From Pedobacter sp. ISL-64 (GTDB taxonomy: Bacteria > Bacteroidota > Bacteroidia > Sphingobacteriales > Sphingobacteriaceae): 64,000 bases of DNA. Position numbers and translations under genes: made by a program. Shown one piece after another: positions 46,204 to 55,180 of this stretch (position 1 is its first letter; each line of letters starts with the position of its first letter). The stretch is from NCBI RefSeq assembly GCF_018613605.1, contig NZ_JAGGPU010000009.1, positions 1 through 64,000 on the forward strand, read 5' to 3'. The notes under the pieces are model-generated. The model did not search any database. It was given only the letters and a program-made list of their open reading frames with translations, and was not told the origin of the DNA.

Positions 46204-46812
46204 TTATTCCACCACAAAAACCTCTGCCAAAGGATTAAACAGATATAACCGTTTATCATCTAAACATATACAGCGGTACCGCTTCCTAATACGTTCGCCT
46301 TTGGTAAAACGCCGGCCATCTTTAATTTTAAAAGTGGTATTAATCGGCAATTGCTCTAAATGTAAAGTCTCGGTTTTATTGCTATCGTATTTTTTTAAAG
46401 CTCGCGATAAATGCAGATCAGAACAGCTGGATGCCGCCGGGTTCGACATATAATTATCAATCGCTTTGTGGATATCGGCTGGAAAGATATTCAGTTCAAA
46501 AAAGGGAACCATCATCCGCTGGAAGTTCTTCTTCCATTCTGTGCCATGCGGTTTTACTTTATTCTTAAAATCGTTCCAGGTGAGCAAATGCGCAAACTCA
46601 TGCACTGTGGTAACCAGAAAAGCGTAATGGTTAAGATTGAAGTTTACTGAAATACGATGGCCTTTGCCTTGATAAGGATGGCGGTAATCGCCCAGTTTTG
46701 TAGAACGGGTTTTGGCGATCTTAAATTCACACTGAAAATAATCTATCCATTTTGCAATTAGCGGTGCCGCTGGTTCGGGCATGTACTGCGCTAAAACTTT
46801 AACCTTTTCCAC
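46204..46812 (-). CDS. SprT-like metallopeptidase-domain protein
   Basis: A 202-residue protein starting with GTG at 46812 (ATG at residue 11 is the alternative). The SprT zinc motif is H71-E72-F-A-H75 (TTVHEFAHLLTW). The C-terminal part contains cysteines (YRCICLDD) but not a clear four-cysteine zinc ribbon. SprT/Spartan-like proteins cleave or bind DNA-associated proteins in eukaryotes; the bacterial role is poorly known. It lies downstream of the GxxExxY and helicase genes on the same strand. Confidence 0.85.
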   Translation of the reverse strand: MEKVKVLAQYMPEPAAPLIAKWIDYFQCEFKIAKTRSTKLGDYRHPYQGKGHRISVNFNLNHYAFLVTTVHEFAHLLTWNDFKNKVKPHGTEWKKNFQRMMVPFFELNIFPADIHKAIDNYMSNPAASSCSDLHLSRALKKYDSNKTETLHLEQLPINTTFKIKDGRRFTKGERIRKRYRCICLDDKRLYLFNPLAEVFVVE

Positions 46813-46893
46813 GGATGCAAGATAAGAATTTGCTAAAGTATTTCAACCATATAAGACATATAAGAACATTTAAGGCTTTACAACTAATAGTAA

Positions 46894-47301
46894 TTAATGT
46901 AGGAATCTATACAAATCATTTACATAAGTTTTTTGTCCGCTTTCGTAAATATTCAAACAGTTGAAATTAATTATCAATCCCATAGGAACCTCTAAAAGTT
47001 TCATATAAGTTAAAATTTGTGCTTCATGGATAGGTAATACTTTCTCAACCGCTTTCAACTCCACAACTATACTATTTTCCACAAACAAATCACACCACAA
47101 TTCTGTTTCAACTAAAATTTCCTTATAGTAAACTGGCACTAACATTTCAGATTTATAATTTATTCCACGAAGAGCCATCTCATGTTTCAAACATTTGTGA
47201 TAAACACTTTCCAACAAACCTGGTCCGAGTGCTTTATGAACTTCGATTGCTGCTCCATTAATTTTATAAATTAACGTTTTTAGATAGTCTTTACTCACCA
47301 T
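46894..47301 (-). CDS. GxxExxY-family protein
   Basis: A 135-residue protein with the naming motif GPGLLESVYHKCL near residue 26 and a nuclease-like core: the acidic ELWCDLFVENSIVVELKAVE followed by HEAQILTYMKLL, consistent with the PD-(D/E)xK fold. Its function is unestablished. It lies 34 bp downstream of the helicase gene on the same strand. Confidence 0.88.
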   Translation of the reverse strand: MVSKDYLKTLIYKINGAAIEVHKALGPGLLESVYHKCLKHEMALRGINYKSEMLVPVYYKEILVETELWCDLFVENSIVVELKAVEKVLPIHEAQILTYMKLLEVPMGLIINFNCLNIYESGQKTYVNDLYRFLH

Positions 47302-47335
47302 GGCTAATATGTTCTTATATGGTTAAATCATAAAT

Positions 47336-49603
47336 CTAGTCCTCCGAAGGGAACAACGATGCTAAAACCAGTTTAATCTCCCCGAAAGAATAATCTTTGC
47401 CTAAAAACTCCCTTATGGTAGCCATCGATTTTGTTTTCTGACTTTCTATAGCATCGGTAATGTTTTTGATTTTATTCGCCTTTACCAGTTTGGTTACATC
47501 CAATTGTTGTGTAGAAACATAATAGGCCAAATGTCCCTCAATGGTACCGGCAGAAAAGCCACGTTCTTTTGCAATTTCGTCGATGGTTTTGCCCTGCTCA
47601 TACAGCTCGAAGCTCACTAACTTGGTATCAATCTTTGGCTCTTTTTTCTTTTTCTCTGCCGCAGATTTTACTTTAAGCGTTTCTCCTTTTAGCTGAATGG
47701 CTTTCTGAAGCTGGTTGTTTCTTTCAACCGTATTCAACAGTGCATCGGTATCGGCTTTGCTAAACTCTTTCCCAGCAATGAGCGCTTGCAATAATGCTTT
47801 GCTTTTATGCATTTTTTTTAATTGCTCATATACCAAAATTTCTAGCTCTAACAGTTCTGTAACATAGGTTTTAATTTGCTTTTCTTCTTTGATCGCTTCA
47901 ATTTGGGCCAGAAAACGATCAGAAATTTCCTTAACTAAAGGATTAAAATATTTTAAAGCAGCCTCTACCCTTTTCGATACATTAAATAAAGTATGTTCGG
48001 TTTGCTGTGCGAATAGGTTTTTGAGCTGATTAACAAACGTATCGGCTGTGGCTGTTATTTTTTGAAAGTCGGTATAAACGGTATCAGTCCAATCTTCGTG
48101 TTTTTGCTTGGTCGATTTTTCACTTTTATCAAAAGTCTGGCGGTGTTCTTTTAAATAATAGCGGATCAGGTTCAAATCAAATGCGGCAAGCAAATAACTG
48201 CGGATAAAAGTATAACTCTCTATACTGATCTGCTCGTTTAGCACTTCGGAAGGTTGTTTTGTTTTAGAGAAGTAATGCACATTTTGATCCTGTTGCAAAC
48301 CACTATCACGAAGATGAGAAGTTAAAACCAAACCCTTCAAAGAGCGTAAACGCGACAAGGCTACATAAGCCTGGCCAGGTGCAAAAGCATCACCTACATC
48401 AATAATGGCCTTATCAAAGGTTAAACCTTGACTTTTATGCACGGTGATGGCCCAGGCCAGTTTAATCGGATATTGGATAAACGAACCTGCTACATTTTCT
48501 TTGATTTCGTTGGTTGCCTCATCCAGTTTATATTTTACGTTCTCCCATGTATAGGGTGAAATCTGGATCACCACTTTGTCTTCAGGCAGTTCAATTTCAA
48601 CTACATCCTTTTCAATATGATGTACCACACCGATTTTACCATTGTAATAGCGCTTTTCGGCTGTCATGTCATTTTTAATGAACATTACCTGTGCACCTAC
48701 CTTTAATTCTAAACTTTTATCATTCGGGTAAGCATATTCATTAAATTCACCCTGAATCTTTGCATCAAAAAAGTAAGATTTAGTTTTCAGCTGTGTTAAC
48801 CTTTCGCGGTTAATGCCATCAGCTTTATTGTTATGGGTGGTTAAAGTGATATAATTTTCATCTGCCGAGGGTTTAAAATCCTGTTTGAAATGCTGCCTTA
48901 ATAATGCAGTATCTTCAGCAGTAATTTTGTTGTTCCGTAGGTTGTTGAGCAAGTCGATAAAAACAGCATCGTCCTGACGGTAAATTTTATCCAGTTCGAT
49001 ATAAACCGGTGGATTATCCTGCAGGGCCAGCGCATCGAAGAAATAAATACTCTTATAAAATTTAGCCATGATGCGCCACTCGTCATTTTTTACCACTGGA
49101 GGTAACTGGTGCAGGTCGCCTATAAATAATAACTGTACCCCGCCGAATGGAAGGTTTCTGTTCCTCCGTACATAACGCAAGGCGAAATCTATGGCATCGA
49201 GCATATCGGCCCGCAGCATACTTACCTCATCGATAACAAGTAACTCCAGTTCCTGCAACATGCGACGCTTATTGCCCTGCATGTTTAAGTGTTTTACTAA
49301 AGTTTTGGGCGTATTGAAGTTAAAATTGATATTTTCATTGATCAAGGCGCCAGCAGCATCAGGGAAAAAAGCCCCAAAAGGAAGTTGAAAAAGCGAATGG
49401 ATAGTTACACCAGCTGCATTGATTGCAGCAATACCCGTTGGTGCTACAATTAAGGCTTTTTTATGCGTAAGCTGAATGAGTTTCCGTAGAAAAGTTGTTT
49501 TACCTGTTCCTGCTTTTCCGGTCAAGAAAACGTGTTTTGAGGTATAATTAACAAATTTGGCCGCAATTTCTGCGGGCATAGAAGTTTCTTCTAAAGTGGG
49601 CAT
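47336..49603 (-). CDS. PIF1/RecD-like helicase with C-terminal HTH domain
   Basis: A 755-residue superfamily 1 helicase from the ATG at 49603; a TTG eight codons upstream is possible. Walker A is GKAGTGKTTFLRKL (near residue 30) and Walker B LLVIDEVSMLRADML. Later motifs are GDLHQLPPV, RYYNGKIGVV and the UvrD_C_2 segment WAITVHKSQGLTFDKAI. The C-terminal region is helical and Lys/Glu-rich, ending in a helix-turn-helix (DEIAKERGFSAGTIEGHLAYY). It probably unwinds DNA in replication or repair. Confidence 0.92.
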   Translation of the reverse strand: MPTLEETSMPAEIAAKFVNYTSKHVFLTGKAGTGKTTFLRKLIQLTHKKALIVAPTGIAAINAAGVTIHSLFQLPFGAFFPDAAGALINENINFNFNTPKTLVKHLNMQGNKRRMLQELELLVIDEVSMLRADMLDAIDFALRYVRRNRNLPFGGVQLLFIGDLHQLPPVVKNDEWRIMAKFYKSIYFFDALALQDNPPVYIELDKIYRQDDAVFIDLLNNLRNNKITAEDTALLRQHFKQDFKPSADENYITLTTHNNKADGINRERLTQLKTKSYFFDAKIQGEFNEYAYPNDKSLELKVGAQVMFIKNDMTAEKRYYNGKIGVVHHIEKDVVEIELPEDKVVIQISPYTWENVKYKLDEATNEIKENVAGSFIQYPIKLAWAITVHKSQGLTFDKAIIDVGDAFAPGQAYVALSRLRSLKGLVLTSHLRDSGLQQDQNVHYFSKTKQPSEVLNEQISIESYTFIRSYLLAAFDLNLIRYYLKEHRQTFDKSEKSTKQKHEDWTDTVYTDFQKITATADTFVNQLKNLFAQQTEHTLFNVSKRVEAALKYFNPLVKEISDRFLAQIEAIKEEKQIKTYVTELLELEILVYEQLKKMHKSKALLQALIAGKEFSKADTDALLNTVERNNQLQKAIQLKGETLKVKSAAEKKKKEPKIDTKLVSFELYEQGKTIDEIAKERGFSAGTIEGHLAYYVSTQQLDVTKLVKANKIKNITDAIESQKTKSMATIREFLGKDYSFGEIKLVLASLFPSED

Positions 49604-49776
49604 CGGCAGTAAAATTTTAGTCAACAATAAACGGAGGGATGAATAAAGCTAAACATTTTAGCACAAAATTAAACAATGATTGATGAGAAATTTTAAATTT
49701 TATTGGATAATTTTCAGCGAGCACTTATTCAAGCCACATTGGATCTTCAAACGCTATTAACTTTAAGCGCAAGAAC

Positions 49777-49855
49777 TGTCAGTCTGAGCCTGTCGAAGAC
49801 CTTTTGATAGTTAAACAAATAAAACATTTGTCCTTCGACAAGCTCAGGATGACAA
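49777..49855. repeat. Imperfect inverted repeat (family C)
   Basis: The left arm TGTCAGTCTGAGCCTGTCGA and right arm (TCCTTCGACAAGCTCAGGAT then GACA) pair with a few mismatches around a ~30-bp spacer. A half copy is at 28886-28907. The 629-bp stretch 49604-50232 holds this repeat, the element at 49944-50030 and the prfC promoter and leader; I see no gene in it apart from a possible 14-codon leader frame. Confidence 0.7.
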
Positions 49856-49943
49856 TGCTTTTCTATCTATCACGGAGCTGAACGGTTCATTATATCTCAA
49901 TTAGCAGAATAAAAAACCTCAATAGAATTACTGGAGAAGCAAC

Positions 49944-50030
49944 ATAAACCTGACAGAAACGGCAGCTCCCGTCCCGATTTTACATCGGGATTCGTCGGGA
50001 CTATAGTGTATGGCAGGGCTACAATAACGG
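49944..50030. repeat. Dispersed element with conserved ends (family E, copy 1)
   Basis: Starts ATAAACCTGACAGAAACGGC and ends GGGCTACAATAACGG, with an inner hairpin TCCCGAT / ATCGGGA (49972-49990). A second element with the same ends but a different interior lies at 60203-60276. Confidence 0.6.
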
Positions 50031-50136
50031 AAGAACTACTGTCCCTACTTTTCCAAAGTATTGCTAATATTTAGGCCTATTTAACACCACAATAAAACAA
50101 TACAACATCCTAACAATTAATAATAAAGCTTTTTCT

Positions 50137-50144
50137 TATCTTTG
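50137..50144 (+). promoter_or_regulatory. -7 element of prfC (TATCTTTG)
   Basis: TATCTTTG fits TAnnTTTG, about 89 bp upstream of the prfC ATG. The predicted transcript begins near 50151, giving a leader of about 80 nt. Confidence 0.5.
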
Positions 50145-50150
50145 CGGCCT

Positions 50151-50208
50151 GATGAAACAACAATATTCAAATCTTATCGCTGTTAAATTCCTTTAACAAG
50201 GTTTCATC
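50151..50208 (+). promoter_or_regulatory. Structured prfC leader with a possible 14-codon frame
   Basis: GATGAAAC (50151-50158) pairs with GTTTCATC (50201-50208), enclosing a second hairpin TGTTAAA / TTTAACA (50181-50198, loop TTCC). The same stretch contains an ATG frame at 50152-50196 encoding MKQQYSNLIAVKFL then TAA. Translation of it would break both stems, so a leader-peptide mechanism is possible but unproven. Confidence 0.4.
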
Positions 50209-50232
50209 ACTCTTTACACCCAAAATTTTATT

Positions 50233-51816
50233 ATGCTTAACCCTGAAATAGAAAAACGTAAAACCTTTGCCATTATTAGCCACCCCGATGCGGGCAAAAC
50301 CACACTGACAGAAAAATTTCTGCTTTTTGGTGGTGCTATTAATACTGCTGGGGCAGTAAAAAGGAACAAAGCGAACCAGAGTAATACTTCCGATTTTATG
50401 GAGATCGAAAAGCAACGTGGTATCTCGGTTGCGACTTCGGTAATGGGTTTCGAATATAGTGGTAAACGCATCAATATTCTCGATACACCTGGTCACAAGG
50501 ATTTTGCGGAAGATACCTACAGAACCTTATCGGCGGTAGATAGTGTTATTTTGGTAGTAGACTGTGTAAAGGGTGTGGAGGAACAGACCGAAAAACTGAT
50601 GTCGGTTTGCCGTATGCGTAACACCCCGGTGATTATCTTCATCAACAAAATGGACCGTGAAGGTAAAGAGGCTTACGATTTATTGGATGAAATTGAAGAA
50701 AAATTAAATATCAGCCTTTGTCCGCTTTCCTGGCCTATTGGTCAGGGACATACGTTTAAAGGTGTTTACAGCATTTATAACAAACATTTAAATTTATTCA
50801 ATTCAGATAAAACCAAAGTAACCGATTCGGTTGTGGCGGCAAGTGATTTAAATGATCCATCTTTATTGAATTACCTTAAAGAGAATGAAATCAATACATT
50901 GAAAGATGATGTTGAATTGGTTGATGGTATCTACGGTAAGATAGATAAGGATTTATATACCGATGGCTTGGTTGCACCAGTATTTTTTGGCAGTGCGATT
51001 AATAATTTCGGGATAAAAGAACTCTTGGACGCCTTTATTGATATTGCCCCGAGCCCTCGACATAGAGAGGCTGAAGAGCGTGATGTACTGGTGGAAGAGA
51101 AAAATTTCAGTGGGTTTGTATTTAAGATCCACGCCAACTTAGATCCAAAACACCGTGACAGGATTGCCTTTTTAAGAATTTGTTCAGGTAAATTTGAACG
51201 CAATAAATTTTATTACCATACCCGCCAGGATAAGAAGCTAAAGTTTTCTAACCCGATGGATTTTATGGCGAACGAAAAAAGTATTGTAGAAGAGGCCTGG
51301 CCGGGTGATGTGGTAGGTTTATACGATAGTGGTAACTTTAAAATCGGCGATACCTTAACCGAAGGTGAAAAACTGCAGTTTAAAGGTATCCCTAGTTTCT
51401 CTCCATCTATTTTTAAAGAGGTAGAAAATATGGACCCAATGCGCACTAAACAGCTGGAAAAAGGCATTGAGCAACTAACTGACGAAGGTGTTGCACAATT
51501 ATTCGTGATGCAGCCTGGAAACAGGAAAGTGATCGGTGCAGTTGGTGAGCTCCAGTTCGAGGTAATCAATTTCAGGTTAGAGCATGAGTATGGCGCAAAA
51601 TGTCGTTTCCGTACCTTGAGTTATACCCGTTCGAGCTGGGTAACTTCTGCCGACAGAAAGAAACTGGATGAATTTGTAAAACGTAAACAACAGCACATCG
51701 GTTTCGATAAAGAAGCTAATCCGGTATATTTGGCTGATAGTGAATACATGATTAATTTAACGAAACAGGATTATCCTGATATCGATTTCCATAAAACAAG
51801 CGAGTTTAAGAGTTAA
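50233..51816 (+). CDS. prfC: Peptide chain release factor 3
   Basis: A 527-residue GTPase. G1 is [14 protein letters not shown], the switch region is [13 protein letters not shown]3 is LDTPGHKDF and G4 is FINKMDRE. The C-terminal domains run to the family end. RF3 recycles RF1/RF2 from ribosomes after stop-codon hydrolysis. It is monocistronic, with its own promoter and a repeat downstream. Confidence 0.96.
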   Translation: MLNPEIEKRKTFAIISHPDAGKTTLTEKFLLFGGAINTAGAVKRNKANQSNTSDFMEIEKQRGISVATSVMGFEYSGKRINILDTPGHKDFAEDTYRTLSAVDSVILVVDCVKGVEEQTEKLMSVCRMRNTPVIIFINKMDREGKEAYDLLDEIEEKLNISLCPLSWPIGQGHTFKGVYSIYNKHLNLFNSDKTKVTDSVVAASDLNDPSLLNYLKENEINTLKDDVELVDGIYGKIDKDLYTDGLVAPVFFGSAINNFGIKELLDAFIDIAPSPRHREAEERDVLVEEKNFSGFVFKIHANLDPKHRDRIAFLRICSGKFERNKFYYHTRQDKKLKFSNPMDFMANEKSIVEEAWPGDVVGLYDSGNFKIGDTLTEGEKLQFKGIPSFSPSIFKEVENMDPMRTKQLEKGIEQLTDEGVAQLFVMQPGNRKVIGAVGELQFEVINFRLEHEYGAKCRFRTLSYTRSSWVTSADRKKLDEFVKRKQQHIGFDKEANPVYLADSEYMINLTKQDYPDIDFHKTSEFKS

Positions 51817-51829
51817 TTTTTGAATAACT

Positions 51830-51889
51830 GAGTGATTGAATGAGAGAATATTGGCAACAGCACTAATAAATTCATTAATTCAATCACTC
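51830..51889. repeat. Inverted repeat, family B (copy 2)
   Basis: GAGTGATTGAAT (51830-51841) pairs with ATTCAATCACTC (51878-51889). It shares TGATTGAATGAGAGAATAT and a following GGCA with the element at 9322. It separates the convergent prfC and GH32 genes. Confidence 0.75.
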
Positions 51890-51897
51890 AAATTCAA

Positions 51898-53418
51898 TCA
51901 TTTTCGTTTACTCATATCCCAAACTTTAAGGCTATTTAAAACCGCTTTACCTCCTATGGAAAAGGCGGCTAAGCCTGTGGCTTTTTCATCAGGAAAAATC
52001 ATCGTGGTAATTACTTTTTCGCCACCATTCACGAAAACTTCTAATGAAGATTTATCGAGCAAAATCTGGAGTTTTATTCTACCGTTTAACGGACTCACGG
52101 TTATAGTTTGAATGATGTTCTTATCATTTTTAATACCTTTCTCTGAACGTGAGCAATCTACATAAAGTTGTTTTTTAACAGCATCATAGCCAACTTCAAC
52201 TTCCTTAACAACATTTCCTTTCTCATCCTTCAGTTGTGCAAGCTTAAAACCTAAGTTTTTTGCATCTTTAACAGAAAATTCGGCATCAATCCAATACGAA
52301 TTTTGGCTGTCACCCAAGTCGATATCCTGATCGATAACAATATTTTGTTTGGTTATGACTTTACTACCTGAGTGTTTTTTAATATTATCGGCAATCAGGC
52401 TGGCCGGCTGCTGAAACAACCTAATTCCTTCAGGTGTAGTTTTTAAAGATAAATCTCTTGGGATAGACATCTGTCCTTTCCATGGGAATGTTTCTTTACC
52501 GCCAGGTTGTAACCATCCCAATAAAATCCGCTTGTTTTTTGGCGCATCGTTCCAAGGAATGGCAGCATAAAAAGAATCGCCATCATCAACCAACAAGGTT
52601 AATTTTCCGTCATTGTCGTTTTTAAAAGTCTTGCCATCAAAATCGCCTACAAAATACTGCATTGTTGGCCCCTTTGGTCCAAATAAGGATATGGCTAAAA
52701 CCCATTTTGTATTATTCTTATTTCCGTCAACTGCCAGGGGAATAATAAACGGGCATTCCCAACCGCTACCCTGATTACCTTGTTTACCGAAATCACTCAA
52801 CATCGTCCAATCTTTCAAGTTTTTTGAGCCATAAAACCTTGCCTGATGCTCATCAACCATTGCAACAGTCATAATCCATTGCTGAGATACCTCATACCAC
52901 CAGACATTAGGGTCTCTGAAATCTTTTTTATTTAAATCAATAATGGGATTTTTGGCATAATTGGTAAAGGTTAACCCTCCATCATTGCTATAGGCCATGT
53001 ATTGAGATTCATTCCGTTGTTTGGGTAGATCTGCTGTATAAAAAGCTACAACGGGTGCCTGTCCTTTCCCCAATCCACTTACATTATGTTTATCCAGCAC
53101 AGCCGAACCTGAAAAAATCATGGTGGTGGTGTCATTTGTAATTTTTTCCGGAATAGCAACCGGAAGGTGCTTCCAGTTTACCAGATCCTTACTGGTGGCA
53201 TGGCCCCAGCTCATATGGCCCCATTTATTTTCGAACGGATTGTACTGATAATAAAGATGAAATTCCCCATTCAGATAAATTAACCCGTTTGGATCGTTTA
53301 ACCAATTTGATGGTGCAGTGAAATGATAATTTGGCCTCCATTGAGCCGTAGGCCGTTGAGCGAAAGTACTTATCGAACAGCACATTAGAAAAGCTAGAAT
53401 ATATTTGGTCTTGAACAT
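51898..53418 (-). CDS. Glycoside hydrolase family 32 (fructan hydrolase / invertase-like)
   Basis: A 506-residue secreted protein from the ATG at 53418, with a signal peptide (YILAFLMCCSISTFA). The GH32 catalytic residues are all visible: nucleophile D42 in WLNDPNG, RDP at about 168-170, and acid/base E221 in WECP. The C-terminal beta-sandwich (about 360-506) includes LQILLDKSSLEVFVNGGE. It releases fructose from sucrose or fructans outside the cytoplasm. It follows the WYL regulator gene by 47 bp on the same strand, with no fructan transporter near. Confidence 0.93.
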   Translation of the reverse strand: MFKTKYILAFLMCCSISTFAQRPTAQWRPNYHFTAPSNWLNDPNGLIYLNGEFHLYYQYNPFENKWGHMSWGHATSKDLVNWKHLPVAIPEKITNDTTTMIFSGSAVLDKHNVSGLGKGQAPVVAFYTADLPKQRNESQYMAYSNDGGLTFTNYAKNPIIDLNKKDFRDPNVWWYEVSQQWIMTVAMVDEHQARFYGSKNLKDWTMLSDFGKQGNQGSGWECPFIIPLAVDGNKNNTKWVLAISLFGPKGPTMQYFVGDFDGKTFKNDNDGKLTLLVDDGDSFYAAIPWNDAPKNKRILLGWLQPGGKETFPWKGQMSIPRDLSLKTTPEGIRLFQQPASLIADNIKKHSGSKVITKQNIVIDQDIDLGDSQNSYWIDAEFSVKDAKNLGFKLAQLKDEKGNVVKEVEVGYDAVKKQLYVDCSRSEKGIKNDKNIIQTITVSPLNGRIKLQILLDKSSLEVFVNGGEKVITTMIFPDEKATGLAAFSIGGKAVLNSLKVWDMSKRK

Positions 53419-53465
53419 AATTAAATTCAAATTACACATAAGAATTCAATTACTAAAACGTTTAA

Positions 53466-54518
53466 CTAGTTTCTTAAGGACTTTATAAAAACTTTTTCTT
53501 CATCAACGCTTTCGTATTGCTCATAAGTTTGCGCCAATCTTCTTTTGATTTTCGAAATCAACAATCGTGGCGAAAGCACTTTAACACACTCTCCAAAGCC
53601 TAAAATTTCGCGCTCCAGTTCATAGTTTAGTACCACATCGATCCTAAAAGTTGTTGTTTTCTCGTTCTTACTTAATACTACCTGCGATTGATGCATCGGT
53701 TTCGTTACGACATAGGGCGCATGATCGTTGGTAAATTCGAGGATCACTTTCTGCGCACGGTCCCTTTCGCTTTTGGTTACACCGATCAGATCTTCATAAT
53801 ACCGATCGAAATCTACTCCTTGATAACTTACAAATTCTTCGTTAGGCAATTCCTGAAATTCTACTATCCTATCCAATGCCAAATTTAAGATCCCAGGCCG
53901 TTTTTTCGCTTTACAGATCAAAAACCATCTGTTTCTGTATTCTTTTAACAAATACGGATAGTAAATTCCTTGTTGTGATTGTTGTGCCTTGAAAGATTTA
54001 TATTCAATTAATAGTGAACGTTTGTTTAAAACAGCCTGATATAATGGCGGAATACATTCCAAACCCTTAACGAGCTTATTACTTTCCAATTGAATATTAT
54101 TGCCACTCTGTTTGGTCGATTTGTATAGGTTGTTTTCTAAACGGGCAATCATATCGCTCATTTCATCGAAATAATTGAAGGCATTAAACTGTTTCAGTAC
54201 ACCCACAATCTCTTTCATTTTATCTACGTCGGCATTATTGATCGGCGCTTTGGTAATACTAAAACCAGAATCTTCGTAAGCATAAAAGCGTTTATCCTTC
54301 ACCACAATCGGTGCATTGTAACCCAGTTTATCACTTCGCATCAATTGGATATCAGCCTGGATAGTCCGCTTGCTTACCCCGGTGGTAATTCCTTCGAGCT
54401 CGTACAGGGTTGCCGACACCTTTTCAATAAGATCTTCTAGTGTCCATTTACGGTAACGGTTCTTCAAACAATCGTCGATGGTTTTATACCGGATAAGCGC
54501 CAATTTATTTACTGCCAT
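53466..54518 (-). CDS. WYL-domain transcriptional regulator
   Basis: A 350-residue regulator. An N-terminal winged-helix region (about 1-85) contains VSKRTIQADIQLMRSD as the recognition helix. The WYL domain (about 155-235) has YYPYLLKEYRNRWFLICKA (W198-F199-L200 at the WYL position), followed by a C-terminal WCX-type extension. WYL domains bind nucleic acid or nucleotide ligands and often control DNA-damage or defence genes. It is divergent from the slipin-RtcB operon across a 1-kb region with two similar dyads, so it is the likely regulator of that operon. Control of the downstream GH32 gene is an alternative. Confidence 0.9.
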   Translation of the reverse strand: MAVNKLALIRYKTIDDCLKNRYRKWTLEDLIEKVSATLYELEGITTGVSKRTIQADIQLMRSDKLGYNAPIVVKDKRFYAYEDSGFSITKAPINNADVDKMKEIVGVLKQFNAFNYFDEMSDMIARLENNLYKSTKQSGNNIQLESNKLVKGLECIPPLYQAVLNKRSLLIEYKSFKAQQSQQGIYYPYLLKEYRNRWFLICKAKKRPGILNLALDRIVEFQELPNEEFVSYQGVDFDRYYEDLIGVTKSERDRAQKVILEFTNDHAPYVVTKPMHQSQVVLSKNEKTTTFRIDVVLNYELEREILGFGECVKVLSPRLLISKIKRRLAQTYEQYESVDEEKVFIKSLRN

Positions 54519-54592
54519 TTTTAATCAATTTGGTTTTCAAGCTAAAAATCTGGTCATAAAGCTTAATTAAATATAGCAAAGTGTTCTTCATC

Positions 54593-54611
54593 TACGCAAT
54601 ACAATTGCGTA
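54593..54611. promoter_or_regulatory. Candidate operator dyad O1 on the WYL side
   Basis: TACGCAATACAATTGCGTA is a 19-bp dyad: TACGCAA-N5-TTGCGTA, 75 bp upstream of the WYL start codon. It has the same left half (C)TACGCAA and the same 5-bp spacer as the dyad at 54705-54723. Binding by the WYL protein is inferred. Confidence 0.6.
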
Positions 54612-54704
54612 ATTGGAAGATAAAAGAAAAAATATAATGTAAAAATTAAATTTATCAATCTAATTATCAGCTAATTAATTCTTTTAAGTCAAAATAAATT
54701 TTAC

Positions 54705-54741
54705 TACGCAAATCTGCCGCGTAGTGGTGGTGGCATCTTTG
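54705..54741 (+). promoter_or_regulatory. Candidate operator dyad O2 and promoter of the RNA-repair operon
   Basis: TACGCAA (54705-54711), N5, CCGCGTA (54717-54723) is the second dyad; it is flanked so that ACTACGC/GCGTAGT pair perfectly. CATCTTTG (54734-54741) is a one-mismatch TAnnTTTG element placed so that its -33 region falls on the dyad, where no TTTG is seen. A promoter that depends on or is blocked by the bound regulator fits this layout. Transcription would start near 54748. Confidence 0.5.
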
Positions 54742-55002
54742 TAATGTCGCCAGTCGATAAAGTTCTTTGATAAATATTAACAACAACAATCTGATTGACA
54801 GAAACAGTTAACTGTTCTAAATGATACGCGCTCTCGTTTATGCTGCTCCGGTTTTAACTGGATCAGCATTCACTAACATGAAGCCCCTGTTCGGGATACG
54901 CCGGACAGGGTTACATTAGTAGTGGTTATCATAATCAGATTGATATAAAGAAATCCCGAATGGGATGGCAATACTAAATAAAACTTATCCAATGTTGCGG
55001 GT

Positions 55003-55111
55003 TTCGGAATAGCCCCAAAGTATTCGGGCAATTGCGTAGAATATGCTGATAAGAATTGTGATAGATTGTCTAAACACGTTGTGTGTCGTGGGTTCGAATC
55101 CCACTTCCGAT
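55003..55111 (+). ncRNA. tRNA-like module 1 (anticodon arm replaced)
   Basis: The 5' acceptor-like TTCGGAA (55003-55009) pairs with TTCCGAT (55105-55111) at 6 of 7 positions. TA is followed by a D-like stem GCCC/GGGC (55012-55015, 55026-55029). The T arm is perfect: GTGGG-TTCGAAT-CCCAC (55088-55104). In place of the anticodon arm there are about 58 nt that fold on themselves (CAATT/AATTG enclosing GCGTA/TATGC). No encoded CCA. It is not a functional tRNA gene. Confidence 0.65.
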
Positions 55112-55114
55112 TAA

Positions 55115-55175
55115 TTCGGAATAGCTCAGAGGTTAGAGTAACAACCAAAATGCAGGTTCGAATCCTGCTTCCAAC
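55115..55175 (+). ncRNA. tRNA-like module 2 (no anticodon arm)
   Basis: Acceptor-like TTCGGAA (55115-55121) precedes TA and a canonical D arm GCTC-AGAGGTTA-GAGT (55124-55139). Only 12 nt follow before a perfect T arm GCAGG-TTCGAAT-CCTGC (55152-55168) and TTCCAAC (55169-55175). The linear acceptor pairs at 5 of 7 positions. The anticodon arm is absent. Confidence 0.65.
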
Positions 55176-55180
55176 CGTCA

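Noticed and set aside
46894-47301. Defence-system nuclease
   Set aside because: GxxExxY proteins have a nuclease-like core, but they are widespread single genes and no other defence gene is adjacent, so I did not claim a defence island.
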